DNA of 28,233 nucleotides, from assembly GCA_002508635.1 (NCBI GenBank), contig DACO01000097.1, forward strand, positions 1-28,233, given 5' to 3'. The translations under genes were made by a program, and so were the position numbers. Under the pieces are notes generated by a model. It was not told the origin of the DNA, did not search any database, and worked only from the letters and a program-made list of their open reading frames with translations. Every line of letters starts with the position of its first letter. Position 1 is the stretch's first letter. This document shows positions 1-7,681 of the stretch, one piece after another. This DNA is from Methanolobus sp. UBA118. GTDB taxonomy: Archaea > Halobacteriota > Methanosarcinia > Methanosarcinales > Methanosarcinaceae.

Positions 1-3000
1 TCTTCTGCCTTTATCAGGGCTTTGTCAAGTTCAATGTTTTTTAACTTTAGCTCATCGGCATACTCACGCAGTTTTTCTTCTGTCTTTTTCTGCTCTGTAA
101 TGTCTCTGAACTCAACGGCTCTGACTTTCCTTCCTTTATATGGGATAACTTTTGCATGTACACAAACCGGATACTCACTTCCATCTTTTCGACGTCCCAT
201 CAGCTCGTATGGTTTTTCATAACCTGCATTAATATTGCTCACTACTTTCTCTCTGTACGCTTTGGCTGTAAGCAGCAGTCCGTCCATCCCGATCAATTCC
301 TCAACCGTGTAGCCGGTCATTTCTGAAAGTCCCTGGTTGCAGTCAATTATGATATTGTCTTTGTGGATGAAAATTCCACCAAAAGAGGCGTTGTGTAGTG
401 CTTTGAACCGTTCTTCACTTTCAATAAGTGCTTTTTCGGCTTCTTTGCGCGCTGTTATATCCTGCAATGTACCTGTTATCTTAACGACTCTCTCATCCAC
501 TATCTTCGGGCGGGCACTTGCTCTTACCCATTTGTGATTGCCTTTTCCGGTGATAGTTTCCAGTTCAAGGTCGAATGGTTCTCCTTTTTCAATAGCATCA
601 TTTGTTGCTTTTTCAAGTATAATCCTTGATTCAGGAGTAAAACGCTCTATTGCTTTCCCAAAGGTGCCAATTTCTTCAGTTTCATGGATTCTTGCGACCT
701 CAGGTGTCCATGTAATTACATTTGTTGCTACATCTAACTCCCATCCACCAATTTTTCCAATTCTTCCAACTTCATTGAGTAGAGCTTCGCTTTCAAGCAG
801 TTTGTTCTCTGCGATTTTGTACTCAGTGATATCCTGCAGTGTGCCGGTGATTTTAACGACCTTTCCGTCTACCACCTTCGGATAACCGCTTGTTCTGACC
901 CACTTATTGTTTCCTTTAGCAGTTACAAACTCCAGCTCAAGTTCGTAGGGTTCAGCATTTTCAATGACATTATTGACAGCTTTCTCAATGATCTCCCTTG
1001 ATTCGGGAGGGTAGTATGATAAACCATCTTCAACATCTGTTGCTCTATCTGTATCCAGCTCATGTATCTTTGCAACTTCAGGTGTCCATGTAGTTTCATC
1101 TGATATAAGATCCAGTTCCCATCCGCCAATTTTGGCCATTCTGCCAACTTCATTGAGGAGGGCTTCACTTTCGCGCAATTTAGCTTCTGCTTTTTTACGT
1201 TCAGTTATATCCTGAAATGATCCGGTTACCTTTACCACATTTCCATTTTCTATTGTTGGACGTCCACTTGACCTGACCCATTTATGATTACCTTTTGGAG
1301 TAAGCAATTCCAGTTCAAGGTCATATGGTTCTGCCTTTTTGATAGCATCATTGAATGCTTTTTCCACAGCCTCTCTTGAACCGGGAGAATAATATTTCAA
1401 CGTATTTCCGTAACCAAGTTTGAAGCTTTTATCAAGGTCATAGATCTGATAGATCTCAGGCGTCCACTTAACGTTTCCATCTGGCACAGCAAAATCCCAT
1501 CCTCCGATTTTAGCGATTTCACCAACTTCTCTCAAAAGATTTTCACTTTCCTGCAGCTTTTCTTCGGCTATCTTACGCTTGGTGATATCATGGAAAACAG
1601 AAGCAACAATATTCTTTTCAACTCTGTAGGCATTGACGCTGTAATATCTCTTTAAATCTTCAGAGTAAGTCTCAATACTGGTAGGAATTCCGGTAAGTGC
1701 CACCTTCTTGTGCAGATTAAAGACAGTATTTTTCTTTTTCTCAATACCTGGCAATACTTCAGTCACACGCTTTCCTATCACGTCTTCGGCTTTGAGACCT
1801 GTATGCTTTTCAAAAGCATTATTTACTTCCTGAAAAATATAATCAATCGGACATCCTTTTTCATCCGTGATAATTTCCGTTATCACTATGCCGCTAATAT
1901 TGTTCTCAAAAAGTCCACGGTATTTTCTTTCACTCTCTCTGAGTGCTTCTTCTGCTTTTTTCTGTTTGCTGATATTCCTGAACTCAGTAACCCTTACCTC
2001 TTTTCCTTTGTAGGGTATATTTCTTGATTCCAGCCTGATAGGATATTCACTGCCATTTTTACAATGTAGCATTGCTTCATACGGTTTCTCATAACCGCTA
2101 CGTATCTTTTCCATCACTTCATCCCGGTCTTTTTCTGCTATGAGAAGCATACCGTTCATTCCTATCAGCTCTTTCTGGGAATAACCCGTCATGTCGGAAA
2201 GACCCTGGTTGCATTCAAGGATCAAACCCCTGTCATGGATGCCGATTCCTCCAAAGGATGCGTTGTGGAGTGCTTTGAACCTTTCTTCGCTTTCCAGTAA
2301 TTCCTTCTCTGCCCTTTTGCGTTCAGTGATATCCCTTATTGCTGCCACACGAACCCGGTGTCCCTTATAATTTACATCATAGGATTCAACTTCTGCCGGA
2401 TACAGGGTGCCATCCTTTCTGATAGCTCGGACTTCATAGGGTTGTGCAACCTTATTTTTCATCTGTTCTATGGTGATTTCAATATCATCGGGATGGACAG
2501 CCAGTTCCAGGATATTGTTTCCCAGTATTTCTTCTTTTGAATATCCTGTTATACGGCATATGGCATCGTTTGCATAGATCACGACACCATTATCGTGAAA
2601 GATAACACCCTCAAAGGAGGCGTCAGCAAGCATCTGGTATTTTTCCTGGCTCTCTGCCAGCTCTTGTTCTATTTGTTTATTTTTAGTAACGTCTCTGGCT
2701 ATTGCTTCAAATGCTATGACCTTCCCATTTTCATCATAATGCCATAGGCTCTTTTGTTCGATCCAGACTACATCCCCCTCTTTTTTTATCCAGCGGAATG
2801 TGTAAGTGGTTCTCTCGTTATGTTCTTTCAATATATTCTTTGTATCAGGCAGATCTTCAGGATGCATTATCTTGAAAGGCAGGTCCGGGTCTTCATAGAA
2901 TTCTTCGGGAGTGTAACCGGATATTCTTGTCACGGCGGGACTGATGTAAGTGAATCGCCTTTTTGGGACATATTCATAGCTGTATACTATATCGTCAGCA

Positions 3001-3845
3001 TTTTCGGCAAGTGTCCGGAATCGCTTTTCGCTTTTCCTGAGCTTTTCTTCCATCAACTTACGCTCGGTAATATCCTCAAAAACACCAACAACAATGTTCT
3101 TCTCTACTGGATATGCAGTGACACTAAGATGTCTCTTTAATTCTTCAGAATATAATTCAACATTTATAGGGGTCCCATTAATTACTACATCCCGATGTAT
3201 ATCGATAAAGGTGTTTTTCCTGTTTTCGATACCAGGATATACTTCAGTTGCATGCTTTCCTATTACATCTTCAGCTTTCAAGCCGCTATGTGTCTCAAAG
3301 GCATCATTCACTTCCAGAAAAATGAAATCGACCGGATATCCGTTCCCATCTCTGACGCTTTTCGTGACAAGTATGCCACTAATATTGTTCTCAAAAAGCT
3401 CACGGTACTTTTTTTCGCTCTGTACTATGGCTTCCTCTGAAGTTATCTCTTGTTTCTTTGTATCAGTGATCCTAGTTATTGTAAAACAGAGAAGTTCCTT
3501 ATCTTCAACTATTAAAGGAATACAATGAACATCAACATTACACCGGGATCCATCTGCAAGCCTATGTTCGAAAAGGCAATGATCGAGTTTTTCATCCTTT
3601 GCCCTTTGGATCTTAGCTATTAGTTCCTGCTCCGGTAAAATACTAAAATCGGATATTTTTTTACTGATAATCTCTTCCCGTGACCATCCGTAAAAGTTAC
3701 ATGCGGCACTGTTTGCATCCACGATTTCAAGACTTGCGGAGTCTATAAGAAGCATAGCTGCATGATTGTTATCAAATAATGCTCTGTATCCGGTCGGATA
3801 ATCACCCCAAAGGCTATCCGCCGGCTTGTGTTCATCTTTCCCCAT
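1..3845 (-). CDS. Multi-PAS sensor protein, probable sensory histidine kinase (C-terminus outside window)
   Basis: The reading frame is open from an ATG at 3845 to the left window edge, about 1281 residues without a stop. Ten PAS/PAC domains follow one another, each ending in a D-I-T-E-R-K-like linker. Approximate spans on the plus strand are 3845-3470, 3470-3070, 3065-2695, 2695-2330, 2328-1971, 1971-1584, 1584-1206, 1206-828, 828-456 and 456-100. No signal peptide or membrane segment is visible, so the protein looks cytosolic. The start is well set: in-frame TGA and TAA codons lie just upstream and a GGAAGGG stretch precedes the ATG. After the last PAS domain the linker reads ADELKLKNIELDKALIKAE, which in methanogen sensor kinases often leads into HisKA and HATPase domains; that part is not visible, so kinase activity is inferred. 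No response regulator gene is adjacent within the window. Confidence 0.9.
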   Translation of the reverse strand, partial: MGKDEHKPADSLWGDYPTGYRALFDNNHAAMLLIDSASLEIVDANSAACNFYGWSREEIISKKISDFSILPEQELIAKIQRAKDEKLDHCLFEHRLADGSRCNVDVHCIPLIVEDKELLCFTITRITDTKKQEITSEEAIVQSEKKYRELFENNISGILVTKSVRDGNGYPVDFIFLEVNDAFETHSGLKAEDVIGKHATEVYPGIENRKNTFIDIHRDVVINGTPINVELYSEELKRHLSVTAYPVEKNIVVGVFEDITERKLMEEKLRKSEKRFRTLAENADDIVYSYEYVPKRRFTYISPAVTRISGYTPEEFYEDPDLPFKIMHPEDLPDTKNILKEHNERTTYTFRWIKKEGDVVWIEQKSLWHYDENGKVIAFEAIARDVTKNKQIEQELAESQEKYQMLADASFEGVIFHDNGVVIYANDAICRITGYSKEEILGNNILELAVHPDDIEITIEQMKNKVAQPYEVRAIRKDGTLYPAEVESYDVNYKGHRVRVAAIRDITERKRAEKELLESEERFKALHNASFGGIGIHDRGLILECNQGLSDMTGYSQKELIGMNGMLLIAEKDRDEVMEKIRSGYEKPYEAMLHCKNGSEYPIRLESRNIPYKGKEVRVTEFRNISKQKKAEEALRESERKYRGLFENNISGIVITEIITDEKGCPIDYIFQEVNNAFEKHTGLKAEDVIGKRVTEVLPGIEKKKNTVFNLHKKVALTGIPTSIETYSEDLKRYYSVNAYRVEKNIVASVFHDITKRKIAEEKLQESENLLREVGEIAKIGGWDFAVPDGNVKWTPEIYQIYDLDKSFKLGYGNTLKYYSPGSREAVEKAFNDAIKKAEPYDLELELLTPKGNHKWVRSSGRPTIENGNVVKVTGSFQDITERKKAEAKLRESEALLNEVGRMAKIGGWELDLISDETTWTPEVAKIHELDTDRATDVEDGLSYYPPESREIIEKAVNNVIENAEPYELELEFVTAKGNNKWVRTSGYPKVVDGKVVKITGTLQDITEYKIAENKLLESEALLNEVGRIGKIGGWELDVATNVITWTPEVARIHETEEIGTFGKAIERFTPESRIILEKATNDAIEKGEPFDLELETITGKGNHKWVRASARPKIVDERVVKITGTLQDITARKEAEKALIESEERFKALHNASFGGIFIHKDNIIIDCNQGLSEMTGYTVEELIGMDGLLLTAKAYREKVVSNINAGYEKPYELMGRRKDGSEYPVCVHAKVIPYKGRKVRAVEFRDITEQKKTEEKLREYADELKLKNIELDKALIKAE
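100..456 (-). repeat. PAS unit duplicated at 1971-2328 (second copy)
   Basis: This unit and the one at 1971-2328 share SEERFKALHNASFGGI, CNQGLS-MTGY, ELIGM-G-LL, GYEKPYE-M and an EFR-I end, and both span about 356 bp. They are separated by four other PAS domains. Confidence 0.8.
456..1584 (-). repeat. Three tandem PAS/PAC units (internal repeat, about 375 bp each)
   Basis: Units 1584-1206, 1206-828 and 828-456 encode closely related domains of about 124-126 residues. Each shows a GKIGGWELD-like start, a W-T-P-E core, PESR..IEKA, EP(Y/F)DLELE, KWVR and a closing V-K-(V/I)-TG-(S/T)-(F/L)-QDIT. The spacing is nearly constant (378, 378 and 372 bp). This looks like recent tandem duplication inside the sensor gene. 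Confidence 0.85.
1584..1971 (-). repeat. PAS unit duplicated at 3070-3470 (second copy)
   Basis: This unit and the one at 3070-3470 both read Y-R-(G/E)-LFENNISGI, VNDAFE/VNNAFE, GLKAEDVIGK, TEV-PGIE, KNT and VEKNIV. The conserved LFENNISGI and GLKAEDVIGK blocks set them apart from the other eight PAS domains. Confidence 0.8.
1971..2328 (-). repeat. PAS unit duplicated at 100-456 (first copy)
   Basis: Partner of the unit at 100-456, with the same length and the same motif string (SEERFKALHNASFGGI, MTGYS, GYEKPYEAM). The DNA is also visibly similar, for example the shared stretch coding for the GYEKPYE segment. Confidence 0.8.
3070..3470 (-). repeat. PAS unit duplicated at 1584-1971 (first copy)
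   Basis: Partner of the unit at 1584-1971, the second PAS domain from the N-terminus. It shares LFENNISGI, GLKAEDVIGK, PGIE-(N/K)-(R/K)-KNT and SVTAYPVEKNIV-like sequence. Confidence 0.8.
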
Positions 3846-4175
3846 TAATGTCCCTTCCCACAGTTATCATTTCAGCTCCACATCAGATCATCTTTTCTCT
3901 AAGATGTCAGATCGAATGTGAACTGTTTTGTCATGTTTATAACCACTCCTCTGGCAGGTATATTTCATGATACAGCTTAAATGATTAAATGTTACGCACA
4001 TCTAAATCACTATATAATTACTTTCCCTGGTTCAGATACAATCAACAATATATTATTCTCAGTTATATCATATCTATTTATTGTTTCAAGCTTACTTGTC
4101 CGGAATTGCATTCAGAACTTTGTTCCCACTCATAATTTCTGAACGAACTATAACTCGAGCATATACCCTTTAGTA
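3846..4175. other. AT-rich intergenic region between sensor gene and tRNA-Thr
   Basis: About 330 bases without a convincing gene. It is AT-rich and should hold the promoter of the sensor gene and the 3' trailer of tRNA-Thr. I see one TATA-like element on the minus strand (3936-3943) and no strong terminator hairpin, repeat or small ORF with a ribosome binding site. Confidence 0.6.
3936..3943 (-). promoter_or_regulatory. Candidate TATA box for the multi-PAS sensor gene
   Basis: The minus strand reads GTTATAAA about 91 bases upstream of the ATG at 3845. Archaeal transcription usually starts about 25 bases downstream of the box, so the leader would be about 65 bases. The call rests on the motif alone. 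Confidence 0.3.
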
Positions 4176-4247
4176 AGCCCCCGGGGGGATTTGAACCCCC
4201 GACCTGCTGATTACGAATCAGCCGCTATACCGCTAAGCCACAGAGGC
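4176..4247 (-). tRNA. tRNA-Thr (anticodon CGU)
   Basis: A full cloverleaf folds on the minus strand. The acceptor stem is GCCTCTG with CGGGGGC (two G-U pairs). The anticodon stem is GCTGA/TCAGC around the loop TTCGTAA, giving anticodon CGU for codon ACG. The T arm is GGGGG-TTCAAAT-CCCCC, with discriminator U at 4176. The D stem is short (GCT/AGC) with GG in its loop. There is no intron and no encoded CCA. It lies 63 bases downstream of trm5 on the same strand and may share its transcript or use a TATA-like element around 4260-4288. Confidence 0.95.
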
Positions 4248-4310
4248 GATGTGAGCGAACCTTATAATCGTATCCAGTGATTTAATCATTTCGCTTATTC
4301 CCTGTCAATA

Positions 4311-5312
4311 TCATATAATTCTGACCTCGATACAGACATTGAACTGGTGGGGAGCATAAGACCGGACAACACGCTGATCAATCAACTCGACCCGGCGGTC
4401 TGCGCGGCCGGCAGCTTCTTCTATGAGCTTCAGAGAGCTGTCAAACAGGTCATCTTCCGGTGTGATGTCATAATAGTGGATCACTGCACCGGGTGCACAC
4501 ACCTTTATTGCAGAATCAAGAAAATCCTGTGCGTTGTGTGGTAAGTTCATGATTACATGATCGGCAACCCTGCCCAGTTTTTCGGCTTCCAGATTTGCAT
4601 CGCCTTCTATGGCTTCCACGTTGCTGACCGAGTTCAATTCTATATTATTTTTCAAAAACTCGACGGCATCGTGATTCTTGTCGATGGCAATAACACGGAT
4701 GTCGGGACTTTTTTTAGCTATCATGATGCTGTAGGGTCCGACACCTGCAAACATATCGACTACTGTCTGACCCTCTCCGACCTGCTCCAGTATGCGTGAG
4801 CGCTCTGTTGCAAGACGGGGCGTAAAATAAGCCCTTTCCAGGTCGATATGATACCTGCATCCGTATTCCTTATGTATCGTATCTGTCCTGTCCTCTCCCG
4901 CAACTGTACTGAACCTGCGGGTCCTGAATTCTCCCTCCACAGGTCCGAGAGCTGTAAGTACTGTTCTGACATTCTTCTTTACCTTCATGATAGCAGCAGC
5001 CACTTTTTCAGGTTCAGGAATGTCATCCTCCATAAGTGCAATATCCCCCACAACCTCAAAGTGGGGAACTTCATCCAGGAGGTCCTCAAGTTTAAGCTGT
5101 CCTTTCTGCTCCTCGAAATCATATTCTGTAACTTTGAAATTTCCGGGCATATCCTCAAGGGACTCTGAATCTGCTTCTTCTGTCAGAGGCAGGAACAGGT
5201 ACTCTCCTTCGGAGCTGATGCGTGCGGAATTGTCCAGTATCTCCCTTTCAATTAATTCCCTGCGGATCGGCTCGCCTTCTTTTTTCAAAACCCTGATACA
5301 CGTTTTCCTCAT
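4311..5312 (-). CDS. trm5: tRNA (guanine(37)-N1)-methyltransferase Trm5
   Basis: This enzyme transfers a methyl group from S-adenosylmethionine to N1 of G37, next to the anticodon, which prevents +1 frameshifting. The protein shows the archaeal Trm5b layout. An N-terminal small domain holds the ISSEGEYLFLPL stretch. A middle region reads VKGEFR-like GPVEGEFRTRR. Then come FTPRLATERSRI, the SAM-binding VVDMFAGVGPYSI and the catalytic NLPHNA loop, ending in RSYAPHQF. I chose the ATG at 5312 because AGGTG lies seven bases before it; this gives 333 residues, normal for the family. A second ATG at 5318 overlaps the stop of the upstream exporter gene as ATGA, and the frame extends further to 5366, but those starts have poorer ribosome binding sites. 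It forms a tight pair with the exporter gene. Confidence 0.93.
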   Translation of the reverse strand: MRKTCIRVLKKEGEPIRRELIEREILDNSARISSEGEYLFLPLTEEADSESLEDMPGNFKVTEYDFEEQKGQLKLEDLLDEVPHFEVVGDIALMEDDIPEPEKVAAAIMKVKKNVRTVLTALGPVEGEFRTRRFSTVAGEDRTDTIHKEYGCRYHIDLERAYFTPRLATERSRILEQVGEGQTVVDMFAGVGPYSIMIAKKSPDIRVIAIDKNHDAVEFLKNNIELNSVSNVEAIEGDANLEAEKLGRVADHVIMNLPHNAQDFLDSAIKVCAPGAVIHYYDITPEDDLFDSSLKLIEEAAGRADRRVELIDQRVVRSYAPHQFNVCIEVRII

Positions 5313-5314
5313 GT

Positions 5315-5926
5315 TCATACACCTATGATAAACCATGACCCGAACAGGACAAGGAACAGCCCGCAAGACATCAGTACCCTTTCATAAAGTTTTGGTGACA
5401 TGAGCTTCCTTCCCCTGCTAAAGGATGCGGACACAAATGTGAAATAACCAAGATCCGCTAGCCAGTGACCAATAACAAACATTGCAGCGGCAAAGATGCT
5501 GATCTCAAGTCCTCGCAATACAAGAGCACTGCCGGCAGCCAGCCACCATATCCAGAAATATGGATTTGAAGCTGAAGTAATAACTCCTGCAATCAAGGGA
5601 CTTGTACTGGTTCCTGTATGTTCGTTTGTCGGATCAGACACGTTTTTTGCACCTCTGATCGTAAGAATTCCGAAAACAACCAGTGTTGCTCCTCCTATAA
5701 TGGAAATTGCCAGGATGATGCTGTCACTTACGGCTGTGATCCCATATAGTATAAGTATGCAGATCACCAGCTCCAGAGCAGCGTGACCAAGGACCAGTTC
5801 CGGTCCTGCTTTCCATCCCTTTTTCAAGGATGTATCTATTGTGGCAAAAAGCATCGGACCGGGTACAAGTGCACCTGTCATTCCCACAGCAAAACCTATG
5901 GCCAGCATCTCAAATAATTCCAGCAT
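5315..5926 (-). CDS. LysE/RhtB-family amino acid exporter
   Basis: A 203-residue membrane protein with about six hydrophobic segments. The N-terminal GFAVGMTGALVPGPM segment matches the G-(x)-PGP signature of LysE/RhtB exporters, and the middle SNPYFWIWW stretch matches the typical N-P-(K/Y)-(x)-W region. Family members export amino acids or related small molecules; the substrate here cannot be read from sequence. Its stop codon lies directly at the start of trm5, so the two are very likely co-transcribed, although I see no functional link. The start at 5926 has no strong ribosome binding site, and an alternative in-frame ATG lies six codons downstream. Confidence 0.85.
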   Translation of the reverse strand: MLELFEMLAIGFAVGMTGALVPGPMLFATIDTSLKKGWKAGPELVLGHAALELVICILILYGITAVSDSIILAISIIGGATLVVFGILTIRGAKNVSDPTNEHTGTSTSPLIAGVITSASNPYFWIWWLAAGSALVLRGLEISIFAAAMFVIGHWLADLGYFTFVSASFSRGRKLMSPKLYERVLMSCGLFLVLFGSWFIIGV

Positions 5927-5956
5927 AGTCTACACTGCTTAATCGGATCAGTTGTT

Positions 5957-5977
5957 AAAAAAAGCTTTGGCAAAAAA
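5957..5977 (-). terminator. Oligo-T terminator of tfb
   Basis: On the minus strand, downstream of the tfb stop, two T-runs occur close together (TTTTTT, then TTTTTTT after GCCAAAGC). Archaeal termination commonly uses such T-runs without a hairpin. They also lie in the upstream region of the exporter gene at 5926. Confidence 0.55.
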
Positions 5978-6040
5978 GGATCAGAACAAAGGAAGCAGCA
6001 TGGCTGTTCCCCTGTTTGTTGTATTTAATTATCTGTATGC

Positions 6041-7054
6041 TCAGAGAATGATCTCGATATCGAGCTCTTCTGCAAGTTCCTTGTATCTGTTACGGATTGT
6101 GACCTCGGTCACACCTGCAACATCGGCAACTTCACGCTGTGTACGGCGCTCGCCACAAAGAATGGATGCAATATAGATGGCCGCTGCAGCCACACCGGTT
6201 GGACCACGTCCGCTTGTAAGCTCTTTCTCGGAAGCCTGCCTTAAGATCTCAACACCTCTGGACTGCACTTCACCTTTAAGGTTCAGTCCTGAACAGAACC
6301 TCGGGACATAGTCAATTGGTGAGGTTGGCATGAGCTTGAGGGACAGCTCCCTTGAGATGAAACGATATGTCCTTCCGATCTCTTTCCTGCTTACCCTTGA
6401 TACTTCTCCAATCTCGTCAAGTGTCCTCGGGACACTGCACTGGCGGCACGCTGCATACAGTGCTGCTGCTGCAACACCTTCAATACTCCTTCCACGGATA
6501 AGGTTCTTGTCGACCGCTTTCCTGTAAACCACAGCAGCGGTCTCACGTACCGTCCTCGGAAGACCGAGTGCTGATGCCATACGGTCAAGTTCGGAAAGTG
6601 CGAATGCAAGGTTACGTTCGGTTGCATTGCTTACACGTATCCTACGCTGCCATTTTCTCAGCCTGTAAAGCTGTGCCCTGTTCTTGGATGAGATGGACTT
6701 ACCATAAGAGTCACGGTTCCTCCAGTCTATCATAGTGGAGAGACCCTTATCGTGGATGGTGTAGGTCATAGGTGCACCCACACGGGAGCGCTTCATTCTC
6801 TGGTCATGGTCAAATGCACGCCATTCAGGTCCTTCATCAACGAATTCTGCGTCAACTACCAACCCACAATCAGCACATACGAGTTCCGCTCTCTCGTAGT
6901 CCTGTACTAAACTGCGGCTCCCACATTCTGGACACTGGACCTTTGCCTTCTCGACTTCCATGTCCTTTTCTTTTTCTTTACGTGCTTTGATCATTGCACG
7001 TATTTTCTCCCTTTCGGAGGTATCAGAATAACGTACTCTTTCGACTTCGACCAT
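6041..7054 (-). CDS. tfb: Transcription initiation factor IIB (TFB)
   Basis: TFB bridges the TATA-bound TBP and RNA polymerase and sets the start site. The protein has an N-terminal zinc ribbon (CPECG about 17 residues before CADCG), the reader/linker region with GPEWRAFD, and two cyclin folds (about residues 130-205 and 225-305). The second contains GRGPTGVAAAAIYIA and ends with a helix-turn-helix (TQREVADVAGVTEVTIRNRY) for BRE contact. The length of 337 residues is typical. The start is the ATG at 7054 because AAAGGTGAT lies six bases before it; the upstream in-frame GTG at 7063 lies inside that ribosome binding site. The N-terminus before the zinc ribbon is about 40 residues, charged and rich in K and E, longer than in many TFBs. 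gar1 lies just upstream on the same strand. Confidence 0.97.
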   Translation of the reverse strand: MVEVERVRYSDTSEREKIRAMIKARKEKEKDMEVEKAKVQCPECGSRSLVQDYERAELVCADCGLVVDAEFVDEGPEWRAFDHDQRMKRSRVGAPMTYTIHDKGLSTMIDWRNRDSYGKSISSKNRAQLYRLRKWQRRIRVSNATERNLAFALSELDRMASALGLPRTVRETAAVVYRKAVDKNLIRGRSIEGVAAAALYAACRQCSVPRTLDEIGEVSRVSRKEIGRTYRFISRELSLKLMPTSPIDYVPRFCSGLNLKGEVQSRGVEILRQASEKELTSGRGPTGVAAAAIYIASILCGERRTQREVADVAGVTEVTIRNRYKELAEELDIEIIL

Positions 7055-7058
7055 TTCA

Positions 7059-7067
7059 ATCACCTTT
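7059..7067 (-). promoter_or_regulatory. Ribosome binding site deciding the tfb start
   Basis: The minus strand reads AAAGGTGAT, which matches the archaeal 16S 3' end (ATCACCT). The core lies about six bases before the ATG at 7054 and overlaps the alternative GTG at 7063, so it selects the ATG. Confidence 0.8.
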
Positions 7068-7149
7068 CATCATAGATATAAAATATATTCCCCAAGTTTT
7101 ACATTTCTCAATCAAGCTGCTATCTTCAATATCCAAAACTACCTTACTC

Positions 7150-7410
7150 TCACTGAACGTATACCCGGTCGTTGATCAGATTCTTCAGGTCAGGATCGGT
7201 TAATCCCTTGTTCGGTTTCACAATAAAAAAAGGACAATCAACGGGTCCAAAGATTCCGGAGATCTTCCCTATTCTTTTTATCGATTTATCAAGAACAAAA
7301 GAGTTGATTCTAGGCATATCTCTTATGGATCCGGAGTATTTCTTTTCATTCCCTCTGATGATGATATCATCCTGCTTTGATATATGTAGTATTTTACCCA
7401 GTCTTTTCAT
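7150..7410 (-). CDS. gar1: H/ACA RNA-protein component Gar1
   Basis: A small basic protein of 86 residues. The core VLDKSIKRIGKISGIFGPVD is the Gar1 beta-barrel signature, and PFFIVKP follows. Gar1 belongs to the H/ACA ribonucleoprotein with Cbf5, Nop10 and L7Ae and helps product release during RNA-guided pseudouridylation. The gene lies about 95 bases upstream of tfb in the same orientation, a neighbourhood known in Methanosarcinales. The ATG at 7410 has no clear ribosome binding site. A TATA-like element lies about 60 bases upstream. Confidence 0.88.
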   Translation of the reverse strand: MKRLGKILHISKQDDIIIRGNEKKYSGSIRDMPRINSFVLDKSIKRIGKISGIFGPVDCPFFIVKPNKGLTDPDLKNLINDRVYVQ

Positions 7411-7470
7411 GTCTGTAGTATTTAGAATATTGTTTCCTTAATTTTATGTGGTCTCTATCTTATCCCCATT

Positions 7471-7480
7471 CTATATATAG
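7471..7480 (-). promoter_or_regulatory. Candidate TATA box for gar1 (and tfb)
   Basis: The palindromic CTATATATAG lies 61-70 bases upstream of the gar1 ATG. It predicts a start site near 7450 and a leader of about 40 bases. Because it is symmetric, orientation rests on the neighbouring gene. Confidence 0.4.
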
Positions 7481-7669
7481 TTTGCGCAGGATTTTTAATA
7501 TCATAAGCAAATCTATACAAAAATATATCGTTGTTTTTCCGGATAAATTCCGGGCATTTTAATCACCGGTCAAGCCCTGATATGTCGTAGCAGACCACAA
7601 GTTTAAAGTTATAACAGGTCTATGTTGGCACGAATTATACTTTAATGATCCATCATATACCTTATGCAT

Positions 7670-7674
7670 GGAGG
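7670..7674 (+). promoter_or_regulatory. Ribosome binding site deciding the ppdK start
   Basis: GGAGG lies seven bases before the GTG at 7682. It falls inside the coding region if the upstream ATG at 7664 were used, so the GTG is the better start. A TATA-like AATTATAC near 7632-7640 fits a short leader. Confidence 0.75.
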
Positions 7675-7681
7675 AAATTCG

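Noticed and set aside
923..1168. 81-codon minus-strand frame inside the multi-PAS gene
   Set aside because: It is in a different frame from the open PAS reading frame, which runs through without a stop, so there is no sign of a frameshift.
456..1584. Regular repeats in the sensor gene as a CRISPR or mobile repeat array
   Set aside because: The units are about 375 bp, coding, and correspond to PAS domains; there are no short direct repeats with unique spacers.
6994..7203. Plus-strand frames in the tfb-gar1 gap
   Set aside because: They overlap the 5' end of tfb and the 3' end of gar1, have no ribosome binding site and encode no recognisable protein.
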